Shown: piece after piece, positions 49,865 to 61,497 of the stretch
Layout of the letters: each line of letters begins with the position of its first letter
How positions within the stretch are numbered: position 1 is the first letter of the stretch
NCBI GenBank assembly: GCA_032988165.1
Contig: JANTQF010000191.1
Coordinates: forward strand, 1 to 64,000
Direction: 5' to 3'
Source: Emmonsiellopsis sp. PD_33
Lineage: Eukaryota; Ascomycota; Eurotiomycetes; Onygenales; Ajellomycetaceae
DNA length: 64,000 bases
Position numbers and translations under genes: made by a program
Notes under the pieces: model-generated
What the model saw: only the letters and a program-made list of their open reading frames with translations
Databases searched by the model: none
What the model was told of the DNA's origin: nothing

Positions 49865-51637
49865 CGGAGGCGCATAGAGCGTATGCTCATTCAATAAATA
49901 AGTGCACTTTTCAGGATCATTCCCTTTGTCATCATATGTGAACTGTCCCTTTCCCCCCCTGAGACCTAAAGTAGCGTGGTATCAACTCACTAGTCATAAA
50001 CTGAGGGAAGTTCTTCTCCCCATTTTTGCTCTCTTCGCTTTTCCCTCCCATCATCACAAATATCCAACAAGAATTGGTTGGTGATATGTTCTATAAACCA
50101 CATCTGTTAAATGTCACAATCTATCCTGTCGTCTTGTATCAGGTAAAACCAGAATATATAGGATGTTTTTAAGACTATTTTGGCCAGGGATATTCCTTCG
50201 CCCGAGTGTGTGGTCCCTAACAGTTTGTTTGGCCAGTTATTGGACTGACACTGCACAATCCAGAGCAAAGGGGAGTGTACAATAGAGTCTCCATCTGTAC
50301 ATCTGTTGCAGGACAATTCTGTACTGGCAAGTACCTCATATTTCCACTCACAAACAGGGAAGAATGTGATGGAGAATCTCCAGCATCGTTGAACCCATGC
50401 AGCCTGCAACTATGGCGGGGCGGGCATAGCTGAGGCTGCATAAGGCAGAGGACCATTCATTTAGCAAGATCAGAATTCAGACGAGCACTGCAGCAGAGGA
50501 TGGCACCTGAAAGTTTTGCCGCTTCTTATCCCTTCTTCCTTATTTGTTTCCCACATTCTTCTCATTGCCTTTTTTCTCTCGAATGCATATATTGTTCCAT
50601 GCAACTGTGGAATTTTTGCTTCAGTCCCGCAGGTAATAGGGTTGGATAGGCTCAGATCAAGGCTTGGTAACTGCGTGATTCTTCTCCGCTTCAGCTCTTA
50701 GCCATACTGGGCACTCCGATAGGTCCTTTCCTTTAACGGGTGGCTGGCTGTCGAGCGATAACTTTTCAGGTTATTTGGGAAAAACCTGATTTTTGATATC
50801 TGACATCTGAAGGATGGTGGTCCTTCTTCGATCTCATGCTTTCTTTTTTTCTCCCTCGTTCTTCCCGAACACTTATGCAACTACTTTAGACGTGCAGTTG
50901 CATTTTTGTTTTTCTTCGCCGAGGACGGGCGACATTCGAATGCACCCAAGAAGAGGACCAGCATCTCTTCGTCTCATTGGCGTTCGCGATAGACAACATG
51001 GGACATTAAGTTAAACCCGTAGCAAACCGAGTCTCGCTCACCGCCTTTCCTTGCCTTTTCGACCCTGTCCGTCCACCATGGTTGTGTGCCATGGGTAGTT
51101 TGATAGTTTGGGGATATATCGACTTGAAGGTTCTGCGGCATGGTTTGGAATTTAACCGCATATCCATAAAATACGGACCAGTCCCTGAGTATATGTTCAC
51201 TAGATAGTAATATTAACACACGAACATGGCATGCCGAACTTGCTGGGTATGGAAAGGGGGTGGAATAACTATTCCCTGAGGAATGGCGGGAAAACTCTGG
51301 AACGTGCCCAGGATAGGAGAGAAATATCATCGGAAACCTGTCGAATCGGAGTCAAGCGCAAAATTAACAATTCTGGCATGATTGCCATCCGTTGATAGAT
51401 GTCAAATGGTGCTCCGTACACAATTAATAGCAGAGTGAGTGCTCCCTTGGGGAGTTGGGGTATGGAGCACGTGACATTTGTGGCTTGCTCGTCGTCACGT
51501 GGCGGTGCAATCTCGCTATGACGTAATATGGTCTTCCAAGCGGGCTGATATTCTCAACATTTAATGACCGTCGTTGGATTATTCTAATAGCTTTCCATTC
51601 GACCTAGTCTACGGCTTTTGCTTCGCGCATATGGAAG
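49865..51637. promoter_or_regulatory. Intergenic region with paired CACGTG boxes and a CRE-like site before the lipase gene
   Basis: No gene seen in this 1.8 kb. In the last 200 bases before the lipase start, CACGTG occurs at 51470-51475 and 51496-51501, and TGACGTAA at 51519-51526. CACGTG is the core of bHLH sites and TGACGTAA of bZIP (CRE/ATF-like) sites. Whether they function is untested. Confidence 0.45.
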
Positions 51638-53841
51638 ATGGCATTCTCACAAACTGACGGGGAGGACTGCGGACTCCCCGACTTTCACACGACATTCATA
51701 AAAGACTCCGAGCTGAAACAGTTCGAGCGCGCCCTCAGCGCACCCGAAGCGTTACCTCTTATTGCGATAAATGACTGGCGTCCTATACACCAGAGAGTGC
51801 GGAAACCTGGAACCCGTCGCAAGACGAAATCGCAAAGAACCGTCGATGAAACGAGGGAGGGATACTTGTATACACTCTTGAAATGGCCGCTTCTCTCGCT
51901 CGTCATGGTCTGGATCCTGACACTCAGCATTCTGTACCTAATAACTCGGCTGTATATCTACCTCTACGAGCATTTCGTCACCTGGAGAGGGAGAAGACAA
52001 ACTTTGAGGAGAAAAATGCGGGAAACGAATAGTTATGACCAGTGGAAGGACGCTGCGAAACAGCTGGACGCTTATTTGGGCAACGACCACTGGAAGGACA
52101 TGGACGAATATGCTTATTATGATCATTCGACCGTTAACAGGATTACGGGTCAACTGAAGAAATTGAGAGCGAGAGTGGAACAAGCCGAAGAAGATGGGGA
52201 TGACATTGGCTCAACGATGGAGGACCTTCGGATACTGCTCGAGGGCTGTGTCAGAAACAACTTTGGAGGCGTGGAGAATCCAAGATTATATAGCGAGACC
52301 TATTTTGGAACCAAATACCTGGTCCAAGAATTCATTGATGAGGTACATGTCTCGCTGCAGCTCATTCTTAATAGCGAGCGCATCTCGAAGGAAGCCAAAG
52401 GAATCTTCTTCAAACATCTGGAAACCAATTTCGGCCGAACCGCACTCTGTCTATCTGGAGGAGCAACTTTCTCATACTACCACTTCGGTGTTGTCAAAGC
52501 CCTCCTCAATAACGATGTTCTACCTGATATAATTTCAGGAACTTCAGGCGGTGCCCTCATTGCCGCCCTGGTCGCGACCAGAACAAACGATGAGTTAAAG
52601 CAATTGCTAGTGCCAGCTCTCGCGCACAAGATTACTGCTTGCCATGACCCATTTCAGACCTGGATAAAACGATGGTGGCGAACAGGAGCCCGATTTGACG
52701 CAGTCGACTGGGCGGAGAAATGCAGCTGGTTCTGTAAGGGATCTACTACATTTCTAGAAGCTTATCAACAAACAGGCCGCATTCTAAACGTCTCCTGCGT
52801 TCCCTCCGATCCTCATTCTCCTACAATTCTGGCAAACTACCTTACCTCGCCGAACTGTGTAATTTGGAGCGCAGTCATTGCCTCCGCCGCCGTCCCTGGG
52901 ATATTGAACCCTGTGGTGTTGATGGAGAAGAAGCCGGATGGCAGTCTCGTTCCTTACTCGTTTGGAAATAAATGGAAAGACGGTAGCCTTCGAACTGACA
53001 TCCCGCTGAAGGCGTTGGATATTCATTTCAACGTCAACTTCCCAATTGTATCTCAGGTGAGCAGTATCCCCCTTTCACCTTACATACTCACCACTCCTTG
53101 CTGACCACGAGCGAAACTCCACAGGTGAACCCCCACATCAGCCTCTTCTTCTTCAGTTCTCGCGGCAGCGTCGGCCGGCCCGTCACCCACCGACGAGGCC
53201 GCGGCTGGCGAGGCGGCTTCCTCGGCTCAGCCATAGAGCAATATATCAAACTAGACCTGAACAAATGGCTAAAGGTCCTCCGCCATCTCGAGCTCCTGCC
53301 TCGCCCCTTAGGCCAGGACTGGAGTGAGATCTGGCTCCAACGATTCAGCGGGACGGTAACCATCTGGCCCAAATCCACACCATCAGATCTCTACAACATC
53401 CTTACCGACCCCACCCCCGAGCGTCTGGCGCGAATGCTGCAGGAAGGCCAGCACTGTACCTTCCCGAAGATACAATTCATAAAGAACAGGATGAAGCTCG
53501 AGAAGACCATCTCGGAAGGATTGAGTAGGATTACTCCCCCTGAAACTGCTCGCCAGATAAATACTCCCGTGGGGGTAGATTCATCTGTCGACGCGAGTGT
53601 TTTCGCAGAAACGCCGCGGAGTTGGGATCCATATCGAGATGCAGATAGTACGAATGGGACTAGATCTTCTTCAGAAGAAGAAAAAGACCATCGACCGCCG
53701 GTAAACCGCCGGGATAGCGTTCTTGAAGAGATTCGGCGGCAGTCTGCGGTGTTCTTTGATGATGTGTATGATACGGGAGCCAGTGAAGATGAGCCTTTTA
53801 TGGCGAATAGGCGGAGAAGACGGGAAACTCAAGCAGGGTAA
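51638..53841 (+). CDS. Patatin-like triacylglycerol lipase (Tgl3/4/5 type), two exons
   Basis: Exons 51638-53056 and 53125-53841 (intron 68 bases, GTGAGC...ACAG) give 711 residues. A hydrophobic segment at about 83-110 could anchor the protein in the ER or lipid-droplet surface. The patatin domain starts with the oxyanion motif SGGATF (273-278), has the nucleophile elbow GTSGG with Ser303, and the catalytic Asp448 in KDGS. The preceding domain (about 115-265) matches the DUF3336 region found in fungal Tgl lipases. The C-terminal 150 residues are charged and low in complexity, probably disordered. Known Tgl3/4/5 enzymes release fatty acids from stored triacylglycerol and have lysophospholipid acyltransferase activity. 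Convergent with the TFIIIC gene; 337 bases separate the stops. Confidence 0.9.
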
Positions 53842-54178
53842 TTGATATACTGGGGATAAACATATTCTGGCTGCTGGGGGTTTTATTTGGTATATATCAT
53901 CGGTTCCGCGGGGAGTTCTGGGGGCGCTTTGGTCACATCTTTGAGCTCGGGGAGGTAGACTTGTTTTGCTATATCTTGCGCGTCTAGGTTCTTTTTCTCG
54001 CTATGTGTCCATGAGTGTATAAATTTTGGCAGTAGTTCATATTTGTTTGGCGCAAATGCCCTTTTGGAGAATTTAGAACGAACCGGGGATAGGATGAGAT
54101 GAATGTGGATAACCAGTTCCCACGAAAAGGAAAAGAAATACCGATACAGAGCACAATATACGCAAAACCAGCCAGCCA
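53842..54178. other. Short convergent intergenic region
   Basis: The 3' ends of the lipase and TFIIIC genes face each other here. A 103-codon minus frame runs through it but has no motif and lies downstream of the TFIIIC stop; taken as chance. Confidence 0.6.
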
Positions 54179-57100
54179 TTAAATAACTAACCACCTATCC
54201 GTAATCTCCCTCGCCAACTTTGTCTCCCCGGAAAACGAATAAAGACACTGCAACGCAAAGGCTGCCTCTCGCGTGAAATCCTCCACCCAAGTCTCCGTCT
54301 GGGCCACGTTACTACCACCCTTCCCCGTCTCTTTCCGTCTCTTAAACTTCTCTCTCTCCGCTTCAACTTCGCCGCTCAATTCTAGACACCGCTGATACCC
54401 CTGCACTGCCAAATGCGACAAGCCCAGCATCTGCCAGACCCGCGCGTAGTTGAACTCGACCTCTTGCCGCTCTTGGGGGACGGGACTCTTCTCCCGTACC
54501 CGTCTGTATTCCTGCATAAATGATAACCCCTGCATGATCAGGTAGTGTCGGTTATCTGACTGCCGCTTTAGTGAGTGGTGAATGTAACTGAGCCCGATGG
54601 ATAGGAGCACAGCCGGATTCTCTGGGTCAAGCGCGTAAGCGCGGAAAAAATAATTGAGCGCATTGGTAAAACTAGTTCCCGCGTATAGAATATGGCCGTA
54701 CAGAACTAGCAGCGCAACATCCATGTCTTCTGCGGGTATGAGTTGACCCGATGCATCCTTTGTGGTGAGCGCAGCACGCTCCTGGAAGACGGACGCGCGG
54801 GTGCGGTGGGCTGGGGTGGATTTGAACGGGTCATTGGGTAAGGTGTAGTCGATTGCTTTTATTTGGCGGAGCATGAACTTCATGCTTGGGGAGGAGTGGA
54901 AGAGAGACTTGCGCGGGTCTCCGCAGAGGCGGCTTAGAGTGGCGAAGAGGCGGTAGGCGTCTGTTACGAATTGGTATTCTTTCATGAACCATCGGCAAAT
55001 GTTGGAGAGGGTTTCTTCGTCTTTTAAGCGGATTGCGCAAGCTGTTTGGTATTTGTGTTAGGGTTGTGAATTGATGTATAATTTGTTGAGGGGAAACTTA
55101 CTGAACCAACATGTGTAGATTTGGAATGTGCTGGGTTTTGAATGATACCATATACTAGCGTCGGCGGCGGCGGAAAGTGTGTCGTATGCTTCTTCTGATT
55201 GTCCTTGGCCTGCTAGAATAAGAGCATATTCTAGAAAGATATCCAGCCATTGATCGAATGATATTGAGTGGTATTCGTTAGGGATGGATGATAGATCAAC
55301 CTCAGGGGTACCTGTACGACAGTTAGACCGGATTTCTCCCTCCAAAACGGTAAAAGATAACAATATAAGCCGGTCCCACTTACCTAATGTTGCTTGAAGC
55401 CGACCAGCCATTTCCTCCACCTCATCCATGATGGTTGTTGATTTCAGTTGCCCAGCTTTTCGCTGGGCTTCTCTGGAATACCCAAGAAATACCATGCGTT
55501 TTTGCAACGGGAAGAACACACGATTGGACCTGAAGTCTCGCAATAGAGCATCTGCAATATCTAGCCAATCTTCTGTCGCGTCTTCTTCACCATCTCTCAT
55601 TGCTGGCTGAATCTCCAAGAGTTTGGAGTACAAATACTTAATGTGGTCAATCCCGATGTCTTGTACTCTGGTTTCTTTAGCCTGTTTCCGTTTTTTGGAA
55701 GCCGGAGCGGCGGACGTCATAAGACCACCAGATACCGCAGCAGTCGGGGTAGGACCAAATTCATCCTGGTCGACCCCAATTGCGCCTTCATAGGTTGCCA
55801 TCGCATGACCACCCTCTTCAGTTGACCGGAATTCTTTCGCGAGCTGCACTGCTCTGGATCCGAATCTTCGTTTCCGCTTCGGCATAGACTCCTGTCGTCC
55901 AAGCTCCATTGCTTCGTTGACGTATTTCAAGGCTTGCTCGACCATTCCTAGTTTTTCGTAGAATTTGGCAAGTTTCGCCCGAGCTTCAATGTTGTTTTCA
56001 TCGTACTCAACTACAGTCAGATAACAGTTTTCAGCCGCTTCGTCATTTTCGCAAGCCATATAGCATTCTGCCATCGACATGAAAAGACTAGTATCTGCAT
56101 AGTCATGAGTCTTTTGAAGTGGTATGTAGTATGAGAGGGCATCTTGGTATAGCTTGGCTTCTTTGAGGGCATCCGCAGCTTCTCGGAATAAGTCACCGTA
56201 ATCGTAGAGCAATGCACCCTCTGAATCGTCGTCTGGATTTAACCAGGAAAGATGGGACTAATCTAATCAGCTTTATGGTTCGCATGAGGAGCCCTTGTCA
56301 GCACTTACCAATGCTTCCTCTTTATATCTGAGACCCAGTTTAAGTCGATATATGCCAAGTTTCACGCGCAGTTCCAAAGGAAGACCAGTTCCGTATGACT
56401 CGAGGGGATATTTATTTGGGGAGAAGAATATTATATCCGCTCGACGAGGGAAATCTTCAGCATCCCACTCGCGATCATCTTCAGTAATGTTGTCCCATTC
56501 GCTGTCATCCTTCCGACCAAGGAGCCACCTTGCAAGAGATCGTAATGATAATATCCCTTGCTCGTAATCGTTCAAGTAGCTAAATAATTCGACATAGATA
56601 TTTACGTCAGACCATGTGAAATCAGCGGCATCTTCTAGGCTGAGTGAGGTATAATAGGCAATATTTTCGTCATATCGTTTCTTTGCCTTGTCGACCTCAT
56701 TTAGGTCGATATACGTCTCTGCAAGATGCCGGAGTGCCGTTGTATTGTGAGGGAGGTCTTTGAGCAACCGTTCATATTCCTGAGCAGCTTTCCCGTTGTG
56801 GCCTAATTCGCGATAGACCGCGGCTCTATCAAATCGTACGGGGTAATTTGCCTGGTCGATCTCAATGACACGGCTATAACAGTAGATAACATCTTGAAGC
56901 ACTGAAGTTCGATCCTCCTCAGCTCTGTCCAGGATCAGCTTTGCAACTTTCATCCACACAGAGGGATCCTTGGGTCGTGTATGGGCGCCGCTAAATAGCG
57001 CAGCCAAAGCTTTGTCCTTTTGGCCCTGAGCAAGGAATATCTCTGACAGTAGCGAATGAGCTGCAAACATCTCAGGGTTGATTTGGATGGCTTGTTTAAC

Positions 57101-57705
57101 CAAAATGGTTGCTCGCTCGTAATCTGCATCGATGAAGGCAGAGGTGGCCTCGGAATGCAAATTCTTGAATTCCAAACTCGGCTCCAATGGTTTCCTTGGG
57201 CCTCTTTTGATGCCTTTACCTCCTCGAGCGCCGAAACCGTACGATCTGTTAATGGAGTAACGGCCCCTTTTACCCCTTCGACCAAACGATGCTGAGTCAG
57301 GATCGATATCCTCAGCGTATTGATCGGGTTCCTCAAGCATATCGGACTCGCTATTCAAAGATGTTAGTTGGGAATTGGATTTGACCCATGGATTAGCCAA
57401 GGGCCTTACGAGCTTGCTTCTGAGGCCTGGTAGTCTGGATCGTCCGAGTCTACCTCTAGCTCATCGAGGAACCTCTGATGCCGGCTTCTATGAGCACCAC
57501 CACGGCCTTCAGTTTGATACGACATTTCGCCGTTGGAAACATCGGAGTCGACTCTTGGGCCAATACCGCCACCCCAGGCGAGCCCATCTCTTGATATGCC
57601 ATGTCGAGCGCCCCTTCTCCGGGTCTGTGGGGAGCTGGAGGGGATCTCGGGGTAGGCACTCTGGTACTGACGCTGGCCATCCGCGCTATCCTCACTCTCT
57701 TCCAT
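54179..57705 (-). CDS. sfc4: Transcription factor TFIIIC subunit with TPR repeats (Sfc4/Tfc4, tau131)
   Basis: Five exons, 57410-57705, 56309-57350, 55384-56257, 55102-55311 and 54179-55041, join in frame to 1094 residues. Introns are 59, 51, 72 and 60 bases. The 72-base intron 55312-55383 is a multiple of three and open, so an unspliced frame would look continuous. The N-terminal 150 residues are acidic then basic and Gly/Arg-rich (RGKRGRYSIN, GGKGIKRGPRKP). Many tetratricopeptide repeats follow, for example AHSLLSEIFLAQGQKDKALAA and RAAVYRELGHNGKAAQEYERL, with a second TPR array in the C-terminal half; the protein ends REITDRWLVI. In yeast this subunit of the tau-A lobe bridges promoter-bound TFIIIC to TFIIIB (Brf1/Bdp1) for RNA polymerase III transcription. 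Nuclear. The start 57705 is the first Met with a good acidic N-terminus. Confidence 0.9.
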
Positions 57706-58402
57706 GGTTGGACTATATGCTGCCCTACTGAGTACAAAGCAGAATGGAGTGTGATATCCGGTTGATACTCGCTGTTGACGTCTGTCGAAGGTTGGTCACG
57801 TGACTGAACCTCTCCAAATTCCGCCCAGGCACGTGAGCGCTCCTATTGGTCGGGATTAACTACAACCACCTCAATGTCAATGAAGGAATGGGCATCCTTA
57901 ACCCGCAAGCCGAGCCGATGTTGGATATTGTCGGGCTACACCGCAGGCTCAGATCGTTCCCCGTTGTTCGGAGTTTGCAGCCGTTTCTGTCACCTCCTGC
58001 CAGTTGACTGAGTCCAGAAGACCACTCAGACCACTACGACTGTCCACACAGCCGTTAAATCTTCTCGTGGTGTCTTTGGGGGTCCCTGGCCCTATGCTGA
58101 ATTGCTGCATATGACAAACGAAGAACTTAGAACCAAAAGGTATGCAAGGTGTCTGTGGTGCTACTACGCAGGCGGGTCTGGACGAAGCCATGAGTAGGCC
58201 CTCACGCCGGGGCGGCTCCTTACGAAACCGACGAAGATCAGAGCGAAGAAGTCACGGGTGTACCTCCCTCTTTACAGAATAGTCACCAATAGATAATATT
58301 GGGACTATTCGCATTGCATTTTCAGCACCGTGAGTGTGGACCACGTCAGTCTGCTTGTCTCCCTCTTCCTACACTTCTCCGGTCGTTGAGTTCTACCCTT
58401 AC
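57706..58402. promoter_or_regulatory. Divergent intergenic region with two CACGTG boxes
   Basis: Upstream of the TFIIIC gene, CACGTG occurs at 57797-57802 inside the ten-base palindrome GTCACGTGAC, and again at 57830-57835. Yeast Cbf1-like bHLH factors bind such palindromes. No other feature recognised. Confidence 0.45.
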
Positions 58403-59369
58403 CATGCCACCCGCGCCAGAGTCCATCTACGAAGATGCATGGAAACAATCCGCATTCACCCATTGAGTTCCTGCTCAAGCAAACAAACGCTCCTCTAATT
58501 GACTATATTAAAAGCTTGTCATTTGGCTCAACACCCCTTGTCACTGGACTACTACCTCTCGACGAATCAGACCTGCAGCGGTTATGGCAAGACGGGACAG
58601 AAACATGTACATCATTTGCTATTTTTGTCTCCCATCGTTTAGAGGAGACATTTAAGTATAAGTTCACACTATACGACAATGGCTTCCACCGGGCGGCACT
58701 AAGCTTGACTGAAGAACCAAGTGTGATCGTGGACTCCTCCGCTCACTGTCTCCTAACTACAAACAGAGAGGAGCCAGTTAATGGGTATGACGGTATATGG
58801 CGTGTCCGGGACAGACAAATCCTAGACTCAAAGGTAAATGGGCTGGTGAAGCACCCAATGCACCACTTCACAGCTTACTTGTAATGGAAGAAATCACCGT
58901 CAGCGTCATATACGCCTTTTACTCGACTTCCTTCATTTGAGACAGGAATGAAGAACTGTCTCATGCAGTTGTCTGCCTCCACATCGTATATCACACTTTG
59001 TCGGCATTTCAGTTATTCGGAGCCTGATAACGAAAATATAGTGATGCTGTGGCACTAACAATACTTTCATTTAGTGATGTTTATGACCATTGCCTGGTTT
59101 TTAACGGCTGGATCCTAATTGACTTCGAGTTGAAATTCATTGAGTTCAGCTACCCAGGGGGGACCCGGTACGAGTTCTGTCAGGCGTCGTATACGACAGA
59201 AGGGCGTTTCGAGGCTGAGGCCGAGTTCGTCGTTAATTTGAGGGTGTTTGGCAATGGTTCTGTTCGCCACAGTAGTTTTATGAAGTTGTTTCCGTTCCTG
59301 CTTGATATTATAAAGGCGTTGAGAGAAGTATATGGTTACCCTCCTCAGGTTGAATTCTATGAAAAGTGA
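58403..59369 (+). pseudogene. Hypothetical protein gene, gene model uncertain, possibly broken
   Basis: Three plus-strand coding-like parts are visible. The frame from ATG 58403 reads MPPAPESIYEDAWKQSAFTH then stops. The frame from 58435 continues with PIEFLLKQTNAPLIDYI, CTSFAIFVSHRLEETFKYKF and VIVDSSAHCLLTT up to about 58833-58884. A third part, from an acceptor near 59074 (branch CACTAAC, then TTTAG), reads DVYDHCLVFNGWILIDFELK, then YPGGTRYEFCQASY, and ends at 59369. The first two frames abut at HP, as if a five-base CCCAT copy had been lost. The middle (58,885-59,074) could not be joined cleanly. I do not assign a function. It may be a lineage-specific family member with introns I could not place, or a decayed copy. 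Confidence 0.4.
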
Positions 59370-60222
59370 TGGTGCTGCGGATTGATGTTTTAGATAATAT
59401 TTGTTTATGACGACGTTAATGGAGTCAGATGTAAGAATTCTATGCAAAGTGGACTGGCTTTCCGATCTCCGTCCTGTATGGTATTGACCAGCAGGATTTC
59501 TGGCACTTGAATGCTGCATTTCCCACCGTACGGAGTACTCCAGGGCATCATGCTCGATGTTATATATTCTTGGCAGAAACCTTGTTATGAACCAAACAAC
59601 ACAAACACAAAACCAACATCAGTCAAGACTCAAAGGGAGGTTGTTATCCACCTGCCAACATTGTCTGTCTCTGGGTGGGTGGATCCTATCAGATAATTCT
59701 TTTTTCGGCCCCTGGGCAAAGAGGGATTTCTTTGAGTGTGAGATGAGGTTGCTGGAACAGAAAATGTTTCGATAGTATTCACAAACAGATTGCTGAATAC
59801 CTCTCCACAGATGAAGCCTGAAGGAGGGCGCCTTCGTCAATCGCCAGATCGGCGCCCCAGACTCGCATGCCAATTGGGGCTAGACTAGCTCGCATCATGC
59901 TTGCTAGCGGAAGGCGATGGCGCACACCGCGGCTTTTTATTCGAAGGACCCGGGCCCAGGACAGCAGGGGCCATTGGGGGCAGCCCTGGCCTGGGCAGAC
60001 TATTATCGCCCCGACCCTCCCTGATCAACACGAGTGCGATTGGTGCATTCTGCGGGCCAGCATGAGGCTGCCGTTAGTCTCCAAACAGTTTAGGCTCGGT
60101 TTTGAGAACAACGCTGCCAGCTGGTGGCGTGGCGGTGCGGATGGAAAGAATGCATCTTTCAGACATTCTCCCATCTCTCACCCCCAAGGCCACACTGATC
60201 CTGGATCAGACACATCGGAATC
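59370..60222. other. Intergenic region, no gene seen
   Basis: Open frames in this stretch overlap on both strands and lack motifs. It precedes the fucosyltransferase-like gene and should contain its promoter. Confidence 0.5.
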
Positions 60223-61497
60223 ATGAGATGGCCTGTCCGTGTGCTCTTGCTCGCAGCCGTTCTGGCGCTGACTGTGACCTTCCTCTATCTGCCACGGTTT
60301 AGGCAGCCTGCCTCGGGGCACAAAGGGGTTCAGAAATATTTTACGGTTGGTTGATTTCCATGCTTTACTGACCGTCGAGTCGAACTGGGACATGAGTGCT
60401 AATATGTGGTTTTCCAAATGCAGTGGGATAACCCAGATTTCGCTTATTTCAATAACCAGTTCATTCTCCATCTCGCATCGGCGGTACAGAACCCGCTTCC
60501 GACCCGACAACTCGTCTCGCCAGGCATCACCTGTCCCGCTGTCCGTGGTGTTGACACCTCTCATCTGATTCCAGTCACCGATGTTTTCGACGGCCCCGGT
60601 CTTGAATCGTTGGGATATGACACAAGCCCGCAGACTGCGGCCCGGATAAAGAATTTATCGACCGCCGTTGTAGATTACACGAGTCAAATTACGGAGGTAT
60701 CAGAGGATGTCGTGCGCATCACAGCCCCAACGGAATCATACTGGCAACACTCGGCTTTTGGTTTCGTCCGCGACTCGTTTATCCTCCCGTTCCGTGCCTC
60801 CGCATGGCGAAAAGCCGCCCGCGTCTTTACCCTCTCGAAACCACTTGAGGCCTGCGTGAATGACATGATACCTGATATCCTCCCCAACGCCCTTGCTCTA
60901 CATATACGAACATGGCCGTCGGATCTCTCCTTTGGGCAAAAGGACCCATGCCACACGAATGAGGTGCCGGTGTTGCGGCATGCATTTGGCAAATGCGAAT
61001 GGACTGGATCATACCTTTATGATAATGTGAAGCGCGCGCAATCGGGTCCAGAACAACCGGTGGTTATCGCGACAGATAACCGTGACGCGGAGATAATTAA
61101 GGACCTGGTCAAGTTGCTAGACGGCCGAGCGCATTTTATGGAAATGACGGACAAATGCAAAGAAGTTATCAAGAAAGCCCACCCTGAGGAGGAGTACGAA
61201 TGGCGCCAGGCTACCTACTGGCCGATTATCGAAGCGACAGCCCTTACGCATGCAGAGTCATTTGTCGGCTCCTTTTGGTCAACGCTCTCGCAACTTGTCG
61301 CCATCCGCCGCCCCACGAGCCGGACGTTCTTCTTCCAGACGCATATGCAGGCATTCATTTGGGATTCACGCGTACTCCTTGGCATATTGGTTCTTGTCGC
61401 AGTGGCGTATGGAGGTTTCGTCATTTCTCGCCGTGTGCTATCGAACCGGCGGAATCGCTTGGCGGCCACCAAGACCGAGCTCGGTGTTTCGCCGTGA
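60223..61497 (+). CDS. Membrane-anchored O-fucosyltransferase-like protein, two exons
   Basis: Exons 60223-60345 and 60424-61497 (intron 78 bases, ending TGCAG) encode 398 residues. The N-terminus is a signal anchor (RVLLLAAVLALTVTFLYL, about 6-23) directly followed by KYFT|WDNPDFAYFNNQF. Motifs of the GDP-fucose O-fucosyltransferase fold follow: ALHIRTWP with His201-x-Arg203 (GDP-fucose binding in POFUT enzymes), IATDNRD at 256-262, and ESFVGSFWSTLSQL at 319-332 (like SSFSG/SFS motifs). A second hydrophobic span at about 357-378 is followed by a basic tail. The enzyme would transfer fucose or a related sugar in the Golgi or ER lumen; the acceptor is unknown. Starting at 60406 instead would remove the signal anchor, so 60223 is preferred. 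Confidence 0.78.

Noticed and set aside
53883..54194. 103-codon minus frame downstream of the TFIIIC gene
   Set aside because: The TFIIIC frame ends with a plausible C-terminus at 54179; this frame has no motif and lies in the convergent gap.
59115..59519. 134-codon minus frame opposite the 3' part of the hypothetical gene
   Set aside because: The plus reading is more protein-like and has a proper branch point and acceptor.
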